A stretch of 64,000 bases of DNA from Linyphia triangularis. Its lineage: Eukaryota; Arthropoda; Arachnida; Araneae; Linyphiidae. The position numbers were made by a program, and so were the translations under genes. The notes beneath the pieces were generated by a model. That model had not been told where the DNA came from. It did no database searches and was given only the letters and a program-made list of their open reading frames with translations. Shown here in pieces: positions 48,701-60,700 of this stretch; within the stretch, counting starts at the first letter, position 1; each line of letters opens with the position of its first letter. Location of the stretch: NCBI GenBank assembly GCA_963978545.1, contig OZ021732.1, positions 24,376,688 to 24,440,687 of the forward strand. Reading direction: 5' to 3'.

Positions 48701-51700
48701 AATGTTTATTCAATATCCGTCTTGTCCCTTTCATAAAATTAGCGTATATTGGAGAGCGTCGTATGAACAGTGTGTGTCGGCGATGAACTTCGATTATTGT
48801 TTCTTCTTTGAATCACAATATCTCGTGTCGATGGGCGTTCACCAACCATGATTCCAGCAACGTTGTCAACAACAGGTGCATTGAATCTATGCACATGCTC
48901 TCCAGCTGGTGTTTTATCAGGATTGATGACAATAGAGGGATTGTCATTTTGCAAATCGTGCATGTGTGATTTGAAGAATTTCAATAATTCATTGTGCTCA
49001 TTCAGTAGGGTGTCCGGTTTGCCGACGATGTGCCTTGCATTAGGCGAATTGAGGTTATTGTAGCCGCAACGTACATTCACATAATTGATGTCCTCACCGC
49101 CCATGAATTATATTTGTAAAAATTTATGTGATTTGTTTGGCATTGGCAGCAATGAGCCTACTTTGTGGTGCACTTGGCCTTTGATTTTGAGCGTTGAATT
49201 GAATCGTTGACCATTTGCTGCAGTATTGTGAACTATTTCTATTGCTCCGAACGAAGTCATTTGGAAGCATGAATTGAATGTGCGAATGGACTTAAGGAAC
49301 ATGTTTGAATCTGCGTCCATGCCGGTGAGCAAGCCGTTCTATGGTTCTGGTGGTGTCTCAATTTCTGTAGTTGCATTTTTCCTGATGCGCTACACATCCC
49401 GGCTGACTCATGTTTCAATTTGAGCGCATGACAATGGGCACATTCTTTGACAATCAGCACTTTCGGATGAGCAGAATATTCAATATCTGGCTCGTACTCG
49501 AATGCGAGACAAAGGAACGAAGCGGATGTAAACGCACAATGTACTTGTTGGCATTGTTGGTCATTTGCTCTGCATGTGTTAACTACGAACCGGCGCTTTT
49601 TCTTCATTCCAATTGTCGTTGTTGATTTCGTTCAGCTCGTGCCTCTTGTGATTGAATGCACGCAATTGCGACATGCTCACACGCACATTTTCGTAATCTT
49701 GTTGGATTTGTCCGTCTGTACTTTCTGCTCTACTATTTCGCATGTTTGTTGCTTTATTCGTTCGACGGTCCAAATGGGCCCCTTTGCATATTGCTGGCAT
49801 TGTTCACTATAATACACACACACAAATAGACAAAATTGTTGTACTTACTGATGAAAAACGGTATACCGATAATGTATTTGTTCTTTTAGTATTTTACCAA
49901 CGTTTTTTTTTAGAAAAAAACCGTTGATGCTAATCAAGAACACAAAATCATTTTTTTAACAGGAGATAGAATATGGCTAATATTGCCTCCTAAAGCATAA
50001 TAATTAATATCAATGAATGAAGTAAAATAAATTTAAACAAAGTTCACGCTTGACAATTCAATAAAAATAATACAATGAAAAGACAGCGTCAGATTAAATT
50101 TGAATAGTTCCGCCACTGTACAAAATGACGTGACGCTTTTTTTTTCTTGATAGGGACACCCTAATCACCTAGTGGTATGAAATATACTTTACGACCTATT
50201 CTCATATCTACAAAATATACATAAAAAATTTCATAAAAATCGGTCGAGCCGTTTTGGAGGAGTGCGACCACAAACACTGTGACACAAGATTTTTACAATT
50301 ATAGATTCATTATAATGTAAGGAAATTGGCTTTGTGTAAACCTTTAAATGAATTAAAACTACGGTAAGTCAGTAGAAAAGTTAGCACCTCAGAATGTGGG
50401 ATTTGATAAATTAGATGATGAATGCAATTATTATAATTATAAGGTAAACAATTGTAAAGTTGAAATTTTCTTAACATGCTATAATTATCATAAGATGTAA
50501 TAGACATTAAAAAGCGCACCAATATTTATATCAATGTTTAATTGTTATATTCGCCGCTGTATCATCAAAATTTTCTTCAGTATAATAGACACAATTATCA
50601 AGATTTTCTGTTTTTATAACTGTTATTTTTACCGATGTTTCTATGTCCATGATGTGTGTCTGTGCAATGATCCAGTGACTTAAATTTTAAGAGTAATATA
50701 TTAGCTTGGCGAATAATTTAAAATTTAAGCTAAACTTATAAATATTAGCTTAAATTTAAAAGTTGAAGCAATATTCTTTTTTCAAATACTTTGAATGTTG
50801 CTTCAAAATTTAGATACTGGTTTATATATGTTTGCGTGTTTTTTCATATTGTTTTTTTGCCGAAGAGCAGTTTGACTTGTTAAATTGTTAAAAATTGGAA
50901 TTTTTTTTGCCAGTTTTGAAATAATTTAAAAAAGAATATATCCGTGGTGCGACCCTATGACATGCTTAAAAGAAGAAAAAAAACATCCCTTAAATTTTCG
51001 TAAAATTTTGTGAATTCTTAAAATTCCTACCTAAATTGTTTAGAAAACTCACTGTGTCTCCTGTAACTTCTCATGTCAAGTACAATTACCTAAATCAAGC
51101 TTTTCTCCATACATCATGATTTTTAAACATGGTTAATAATCGTAATTTACCCAAAATAAAGGATACTCATGTTAATAATTTTGAATTACTTGATACTGTT
51201 AACATTTAGATATGGAATATTCAATTTTGTAGATATGAAGTATCCAAATTTTTATATTACTTTGCAATGATAGTTGTTTTAAAATTTTATTTAAGTTTTT
51301 TATTAAATATACACCTTTTTATTAAATTTTTTTTCACTTATTAATTATTTAAATATATAGTAATGAAATAAATTAACTATATTAAATTAAAATGAATATG
51401 AGACTGTATAATAATACAACTTCATAATCAAACAAATAAATGAAATATTTAGTATTGATATAAAGCACATAAATTAAACATTTTAAACCCTCACACCAAA
51501 TGCTGTCAGGGATTATAATCCTTCGTTTTATTGAAAAGTGTAACTTATTGTGATAAAAATTTGAAGGTATTACTTTTGAATAACCTTTACAAAATCATAC
51601 GGAGTTCATGTATTTTAATATTTGCACTTACAAGACCAGTAATTGTTAATTTAGGTCCCTCTTACTTTTCACGAACCACCACTATGTTTTTACATTATTT

Positions 51701-54700
51701 TTTTCTTCTTGCACTTTAGGTTTTTAAAACATGTTAAAACTTTTTACTATCTGTGTAAATCCGTGTAAAACCAGATATGTGCATTTTAAATAATATTACA
51801 ATTTCCATCCCAAACCAGTGCTTCTTCATTAGGGCAATTCTCTGAGTACCATTGGACATTTTGGCTCTTTTTTTTTTTTCTATTTGTACATAAATTAGAA
51901 TTCTAAAATTATGATGAATCTAGTAGTTATGTTTTTTGTTTTATAGAATACTACCTGGTAGCAAAGTTATATTAAAAAATAGTTATTTTAATTAGGTCAA
52001 ATATACATTTATTAGCCACCTGATGAACAGGACAACGACGTGACGTCAGTTCAGTTGCTTAAAATAATTATTTTCAATACTTAAAATAATTATTTTTCAA
52101 TATAACTTTGCTACCCGCTAGTATTGTATAAAACAAAAACATAACTACTAGATTCATCATAATTTTAGAATTCTAATTTGTTTACGAGTTGAAAAAAAGT
52201 CAAAATGTCCCGTGTGTCATCTAGAGAATTGCCCATTGGATGTTTAATGATGTATGGCTTTTAAGGTTTCAACACTTATACCACAGCATTCCATATAAAT
52301 CAGTGGACTTGTTTTAGTTTTTTATTCATAGCTGATTTTGAAACTAGGCAACGCACTTAATGTATATGTCTTTTATTGGTGGTTTTAATATCTGAATTAT
52401 TTGTAATTGTAAAATTATAGGCAATGAATATCCTGCTATTGTGGAATTTGCACCCTTTCAAAAGATTCCAAAGAAAAGGAACCCTAAAAAACGTGATGCT
52501 AAATGTGGAACAATTGTAACGGGTTAGTAGTGTTCTTAATTAATTTATGAATTCTTTTAGTTGTCATAGGGTGTTTTAAAAAAGAGTCTAATAATCACAC
52601 TTTCAGCTTGTAATGACCAACACCATTGCAGTACAACTTTGGGATTCTCGACTTGAAGGCATGAATTCCAAATATTTCAAAATCTAGACAATGCTTGGCC
52701 ACATGAATAGTTTAAAATAATTTTTGGTACAACTTGATTTTTACAACTCTGTGGATAAACTGCTAAATTATGCTGAGATATCCTTAAACAAGCTCACTTC
52801 TGATTTATCTTTGAAATTTTTTTATCAATCCCATGTTTATCAAAACCATGAGCAATTTAAATTGAACGATAACCTTGGCGCCATTTTGATAACGGTGCTG
52901 TGAAAATCAAGTAGTACCAGTTTTTTAACTATAAAATTAGTTAAGATTGTATTTTTATTTTACAATAAAGTCGCTTTCAATAATATAACCCATAACAACA
53001 GAGTTTTTAAAAAATCCTTTATATACATTGTCAATTTTTATATTCATTAACACATCTGTAGCAAACTATATTTAAAAATTTATTTATTAAAAATGAACTA
53101 GAATTTATGCTTACACATCCAAACATCATTTATTTATTTTGATTAAAGTAATTTTATTATTTATTTATTAAAAAAAATTTGGCAAGAGGAAAGGGTTTCA
53201 ACAATGATAGGCTCAATGGTATTTTATTGCGATTTGATGACGGCAAGTTGGTTTATTAGTATTCATAAAAGCTAAGGATTTTAGGGCTCTAATATATTCT
53301 GTAGACAAAAAAATGCAAGAGAAGAAGAAAAATAAATAATTGAAATTAGAGGATTTTTTTAACAATAAGGCTACCGGCGATCATGCTTCTAAGTTATAGG
53401 ATAAATAAAAATATATCAAAAATAGTACATAAATAATTTGCGTTCTAATATATTCTGTTGACAAAAATGCGAGGCAAGAAGGAAATAATCATGTCTCTAA
53501 AGGATACAGTTAGATTGAGGTTTGAGTATTTTTTTCTAACTATAAGGCACTGATTTCACAGCTTCCACTTCACTTGAAGTGAGCCGAGATAGATGTCCGC
53601 ATCTGCACGGGAATGCGAGAAGAGAAAATCAAATGTTTTAAAATTCCCTGATTAAAGAGTAATTTTACGAAATTCCCTGATTTGACAAGAAGAGTGAAAT
53701 TCCCTGATTTGTATAAAAATAGCAATTTATAACTAAAATTTCGCTAAGAATGTTAATAAAGTTTTTACAACCATTTCCAATGCAAAATTTTCTAAAATTT
53801 GATCAACCGCTTAAGTTTACTTTTTAAGCTTAGCCATTGTCAGACAAGCGATGGTATTTCACCAAATTTAGCCATACTTTTTGCTGGCTATTAAAGTATA
53901 CCAGATTCATGACATCACAAAAAGAAAATTCTGATTAAAGAACTTGGACTATATCTTAAAATAAGTAAATTTTTATTTCCAAAATCAGATCAAATTCTGC
54001 GTAAAATACATGCAGCTACTTTAAAAGATGCAGGTATATATTTTAAACCAGAAATAATTCGGGATTTTGATTGCATTCCTGTGATATTTAATTTCAAATA
54101 TAAAACGGACGTTCAGAAATTAATTAGCAACATCTAAAATTTCACAAAATGTTCCACTAAATTTAGTAAGAGAGCATCGCGATTGAGCATATCTGTGCAA
54201 AAATATATTCTTTGTAAATGCTTAGTACAAAAACACTTGATGGTTATACACCTTAAAATAACTCTTAAACTACTGTTTCCAATAACTTTCTTCTCTACTT
54301 TGAGTTAGAAGACATGGTAAAAAAAATAAGGCAGAGAAATACACTTAATCAAGGTACGTACGAAATGGGCATACCTTTTAACTAATACTCCTAATTTTTT
54401 GGACGGCCCCCAAAAATCCACCTATTAATGATGCACCTGATATCAACAGCCATTCAATGACTTCAGTGAGTCACTGGTCTGTGCGTGGCATGTTTGAACA
54501 TGAATGCGCAACAGGCGATTTTGGTATGGGGGATCCGTATGTTGCATTCCATTTGAGAATTTTGCATTTTTTCAGAAAAGAAAAGTAAGGATGCTATTAT
54601 TTTCAGAGAAAAACTGCTTTTTTTTTTTTTTTTTTAAATGAAGGAAGAACAAAAACACTTTGGATAATCTCTGAATTTTGCTAATATTGGTTTTAACTTG

Positions 54701-57700
54701 GAAAAAAATAAGGACTTTTGAGGACTTCTTTAAAAAATAAGAACTTTTAAGGGCCTTAGAAATTTTTTCGAGTTTTTAAGGACCATATGAACCTAGTGTC
54801 TGATGAGTTGGCAGAAGGTGGCAAAATTTGAAATATACTAATTAAAATTTTAACATTCTGTTGTGATAATCAAAATCAGTTGGCTAAAAATACTTATATT
54901 GTAAATTTCAGAGCTCTACAACCATTAGAAATCACTTTGTAAAAATATAAAATTAAAAAAAAAAAAAACTAATTAAAATTTTAACATTCTGTTTGTGGAA
55001 ATAAAAATTATAAGGACAAAACTGCTTATGTTGAAAATTTCAGAGTGCTATGCCTAATAGAAGTCGCTTTCTAAGTTGTAATTAAAATTTTAACACTCTG
55101 TTTGTCAAAACACGATTAAAAACCAAAACTACTTATGCTTAAAATGTCAAAGTTCTTTGCTTATCAGCCCACTTGATGACTGTGTAGCAAAGGTGTCAGC
55201 TTGAATCCTGAGTTAGGCATGGATGTTCGTTATGGTTTGGAATCCATATTAAGCTGTAGGTTCCGGCCTGATTAGCCATTGTTGAGCATAAGTATAGGTT
55301 ATTGAGCGCACAAATAAATCTATGCATATTGGAAGTAATTTTCTCTAAAGCCAAAGGATAGAGTCATAGACACTCACAGAGATACTTTGTTTCATTGTTA
55401 TAGATGTGTGTTGCAATTATGAAAAAGTTTTGTAGTTTAAAAAGTTTGCATATTTTGAGATTTGGACCCTCTCTTGTTTTTAATATAACGCAAATGTTTT
55501 CAAGAAATAACTTATTTTTTATATTGTGGTAATTAGATCCTGACTATTTGAAATTTTTGGAAAGTCTCAAAAATCCAGATGACGTTGCTCTTCCATCTGC
55601 CGAAGCTTATCTAGAAGAAATTGAGACAAGAGAAAAAGAGTTAAAAGGTTTCTTTTTTTCCCTCCTTTATTATATTTTTGCTTCTGTTTGTTTTATTAAA
55701 TTCTGCAAAAGGAATTTTTAAAATTTTTATGGGATTTATAAAAGTATTTTGTAAGTATTATAAATATACGATGTGTTGACAAACTTTTATAATTTCAATG
55801 GTCAACAACCACCATTTTGTAGTTAGAAAATGTTTACTTTAGCATTATGTGTGTTCAAAGGACTTGGAAGTTTTAAATTGGTTGTACAATGGATAATTCC
55901 TAATTTTTTTTTTTTATTCAATTTTAAATGTTTTAAAAAGACCATCAACACAAAAATGTATGCTCAATGCGCTTTAAAAAAAAAAAATTTGGAATCAGAA
56001 TTTCCCTGTTAGACGTTGGCTAGAAAACGATTCATTGAATGTGATGTAAAGAGATCTCAAACTTCTTGGCTTGAAATGCGGCAGCAGAAACCAGCTTTGC
56101 AAGTTTCTCGTAAATCGCACCAACCTGTACGTGATATGGCAATGGTCTATCAGCGCCAACTATTTGGCAGAAACCTCAAGATAACCATAGTAACAGCAGG
56201 ACCTCTTTACGTCACAGATTTTGTTGAGTGTTTTGATCAGACTGGTTTTGGCTCGGTTTTAAGGAATTTTTTTCTTAATATTTAAATAACTAATTTTTTT
56301 AACCCACTGATGGTCATGGGAATGGTCAAAATTCCCCAGTTGTTTTCTCTGCAATAATTTTTAAATTATATTTCTAAATTCAAATACTTAATTTTTTTAA
56401 AATTATTTTTTATTTATTTTGTTTTAGGTTATTATAGACTATCAACCTAATAAAAATATCTAAAATATATCTTATTTAAAAATTTTATTTATAAACTTTA
56501 AAATGTTGTGTATTGCTAGAAAAACTGGGGATCCTACGACGTATATGTACGTGCATGACTGTCAATGGGTTAAAGAACTTTTGTTTAAATATTTGGAATC
56601 ATAAAGAAATTCTTCATAAATATAAACTAATTTAACTCATTTAAAAAAAAAAATGCAGGAATTGTCCATCGTATGAAGATAAGGATTGCCTGATGTTAAA
56701 ACGGACTTTCATCTATTTTTTTTTTTTTGTTTTCCATTCCTCAAGGTCAATAACAGAACACTTTGGTCAATAATAGAGTCACTTTGATGTTTTTTTTTCT
56801 GTTCAAAAATATAAAAGTTAAATAATAGGGAAGCTAGCGATTTAAATAAAATTTGGCACACAGTTCTGACATCTTCTCTATATATATAAGGCAAAGCCCT
56901 CACTGACTCACTCATCACTAATTCTCCCACTTCCCACATAGTCACAACTCTGAAAATCGGCACAAATATCAACAATGGTAAAAATAGAAAAAGTAAGCTA
57001 TTCCGATCTCGATTAACCCACTTTAAGGGGTCGAAAAGGGGTTAAACGTTCCAAACGGGGGACATTCGAAAATCCTACTTCCCACATAGTCACAACTCTG
57101 AAAATCGGCACAAATATCAACAATGGTAAAAATAGAAAAAGTAAACTATTCCGATCTCGATTAACCCACTTTAAGGGGTCGAAAAGGGGTTAAACGTTCC
57201 AAACGGGGGACATTCGAAAATCCTACTTCCCACATAGTCACAACTCTGGAAATCGGCACAAATATCAACAATGGTAAAAATAGAAAAAGTAAACTATTCC
57301 GATCTCGATTGACCCACTTTAAGGGGTCGAAAAGGGGTTAAACGTTCCAAACGGGGGACATTCGAAAATCCTACTTCCCACATAGTCACAACTCTGAAAA
57401 TCGGCACAAATATCAACAATGGTAAAAATAGAAAAAGTAAACTATTCCGATCTCGATTGACCCACTTTAAGGGGTCGAAAAGGGGTTAAACGTTCCAAAC
57501 GGGGGACATTCGAAAATCCTACTTCCCACATAGTCACAACTCTGAAAATCGTCACAAATATCAACAATGGTAAAAATAGAAAAAGTAAACTATTCCTATC
57601 TCGATTAACCCACTTTAAGGGGTCGAAAAGGGGTTAAACGTTCCAAATGGGGGACATTCGAAAATCCTACTTCCCACATAGTCACAACTCTGAAAATCGG

Positions 57701-60700
57701 CACAAATATCAACAATGGTAAAAATAGAAAAAGTAAACTATTCCGATCTCGATTAACCCACTTTAATGGCTCGAAAAGGGGTTAAACGTTCCAAACGAGG
57801 AATATTCGAATGTCCTACTTCTCATTTCGTCACAACTCTAAAAATTGGTGAGAATATCAATAAAGACAAACGAAGAAAAAGTAAGTTATTCCGATCTCGA
57901 TTAACCCACTTTAAGGGGTGGAACAGGGGTTAAACGTTCCAAACGAGGGATATTCGAATGTCTTACTTCCCCTTTCGTCACGACTCAAATCTGGTGCAAG
58001 TATCAACAAAAACAAACGTATAAAAAGTAAGCTATTCCGATCTCTATTTACCCACTCTAAGAGGTCAAAAAGAGGTTAAACGTTCCAAACGAGGGATATT
58101 CGAATGTACCACTTCCCATATGGTGACAACTCTAAAAATTGGTACAAATGTCAACAATGGTAAACATAGAAAAAGTAAGCTATTCCGATCTCGATTAACC
58201 CACTTTAAGAGGTCAAAAAGGGGTTAAACGTTCCAAACGAGCGATATATTCGAATGTCCTACTTCTCATATTTTCACAATTCTGAAAACTGGTGTGAATA
58301 TCAATAAAGACAAACGCAGAAAAAGTAAACTATTCCGATCTCGGGTGGAAAAGGGGTTAAACGTTCCAAACGAGGAATATTCGAATGTACCACTTCCCAT
58401 ATGGTCACAACTCGGAAATTTGGTACAAATGTCAAAAAAGATTAAACATAGAAAAAGTAAGCTATCCTGTTCTCGATTAACCAACTTTAAGGGGTCGAAA
58501 AGGGGTTAAATGTTCCAAACGAGGGATATCCGAATGTTCCTCTTCCAATGTAGTCATTTTTCTGATATTTTTTGCAAATGTTAAAAAAATAACTCATTCC
58601 AATATCGATTAACGAATTTTTAAGGGATGAAAAGACGACGCAACATTGAAACTATACGAGGATTAACTTGATTCCAATACAGCTACTACTTTGAAATTTA
58701 GAACTAAGAGCAAACATAAACACAATAAACTATTCCAGTTTACTATTCACAATTATAAATTTCGTTTAAAATGTCAACAAAGGAAAGTTCCTATTTTGAT
58801 AAATCAATTTGTCGGGATCGAAATGGGAGCAAACGTCTGAAGTGTAGAATACATGAATGTCTTTTGATCGCTAAAATGCTAATGGTAAAATTTCGTAGCG
58901 CAGCACAGGTATTCAGCTAGTATCTATATATAGACAAGTTAGGAAATTAAAAAAAAATATTTTTGAAAAGTTGGAACTGTTTTTTACTTTCCATTACTCA
59001 TATGTTTACATAAGGTAATGAAAGTATGGCATTCTGTCAAAAAAAAAAAACCATTTTAGATTTTTTTGTACTTTATGTTTTGGAACATCTTGATTTAAAA
59101 AAAAAGGTATAGAAAAAATGTCTCTCTGTGTGTACGTGGTCAGCATAACTCCCGAACAAATTGACCTGCAATGTTCAAATTTGGTGAGCAGGTTGGTGAT
59201 GGCTCAAGAACCTATCATTAAGGTTTTTATCAAATTCATGCATGTGCATAAGGTAGCTGCCATTGAAAAAATCATGTTTTTTAATGATTGCTAAAAAACG
59301 GCTCTAAAGATTTTGATTAAAATCGCTGTGGTAATGCCTCTTAAGGTGTTTTAAACATCCCCACCTCCGAAATTCCCGTAGAAATGCGATAAAAGCATAA
59401 AAAGTTCAAAACGTGTGCCTTAGCACAGATATCTCTGCTTTTGAGCAACGCCCATCAATGATTGATTTTTTTTTGTTACTTGCACACTAAAGGACAATAT
59501 ATTGTCTATCGACTAAAATTGCCAATTTCGTCATTTAGTCTCTTTTTTTTCCGCCCATGTTAAAATTATTGCCAAAAACATGGCAAAACTGGCCATTTTT
59601 ATTTAAATGAGTAGAAATATGAAAATATTAAATAACACCATAAATTTTAATGTAATGAACAATATTTTAGTGTAATTGAAAGTTGTGTGATGCTCCATAC
59701 CCCAAGTTAAGTTTGGACAAACTTTTTTTTTCTTTAACAACATCATGTTTAGTATGAAATTAAAGCTATCAATAGATGATTTGAAAAATTTATAAAATTT
59801 GTGGCTTACATATGCATTTTTTAGTAAAATACTATTTAACTGGAAAATTATATCCAAACTTACAGGCAGAAAATTTGTAAAAATAAATTGGGTAAGTAGA
59901 GAGGCTTATATATACTTCCAAAGAAAATTATTTTGGTTCATCAAAGAACAATAAATTAAGTATGTTTAAATGAGTGTATCATAATATTAGTTGTCTATAA
60001 AATAAGCTGTATATTAACATTCTTTATGAGAATATACTGGCAGCATATTGCAACGAACATCCTGTTTCAATCCCACTTTATCTAATTAACTCTTTCAGAA
60101 CTAGTGTCATCCGAATTTTCTTTCTTATTTCAATCTAAATTTTTTTAAATTTCAAATATGTTTTGAAAGCTATTTTGAGAATCAAGTTAACTGTTTTCTG
60201 TCATGAATTTATTTAATAATTTCTTTGTAAAATTAATAGTAGTAAACAAAGCTACATTCAAATATCCCCAGAGTTTATGCTCGAAATAACTTGTTAATGA
60301 ACTACCTGCGAATCAGCTGTTAATATAAAAAAAAAGTAATGAATAAGTGTTTGTATGCGCAATGATTGGGTATATAACGACTTGGTGGTACATATTTGCA
60401 CTTGTATGTGTGTGTGTGTGTTTTTTTTTTTATATAAGTCTGTAAATAATGTATGTTTAATAATATGGTTGTTGAACAGAAAAATGATCCACCTATAAAG
60501 ATGTAGGATAAAAAATAACTTTCTTAATGTCAATGGAAACAAATATGAACTTATAAATTATCCCTAAGTTTAATTTGGATGATATATTAACAATTTTAAA
60601 AATTGTTAAAGCATCATCTTAAATTAAACTTGGAAATAATTTTTAAGTTCATATCTATTTCCATTGACATTCAGGAAGTTATTTTTAATACAACATTTTA

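Larger units (their letters stand above)
46077..50305 (-). mobile_element. Helitron, 4229 bp, in UPF3 intron 3
   Basis: On the minus strand the element starts 5'-TCTATAATTGTAAAAATC at 50305 and ends GTTTGCCGGGTCAGCTAG-3' at 46077. The host A and T lie directly outside (50306 and 46076 on the opposite strand). A TC start, CTAG end and A/T insertion without target duplication are the Helitron rules. The GGCTCGACCGATTTT and GCCGGGTCAGCTAG segments resemble terminal motifs of arthropod Helitrons. It carries a Rep-helicase pseudogene on the same strand, antisense to UPF3. The helicase C-terminal half is deleted. Confidence 0.93.

Noticed and set aside
49410..49927. Forward-strand open frames over the Helitron
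   Set aside because: They are antisense shadows of the RepHel pseudogene, whose conserved motifs all read on the minus strand.
56931..58690. CRISPR-like or regulatory array
   Set aside because: The units are contiguous 148-bp tandem repeats with no unique spacers, in a eukaryotic intron.
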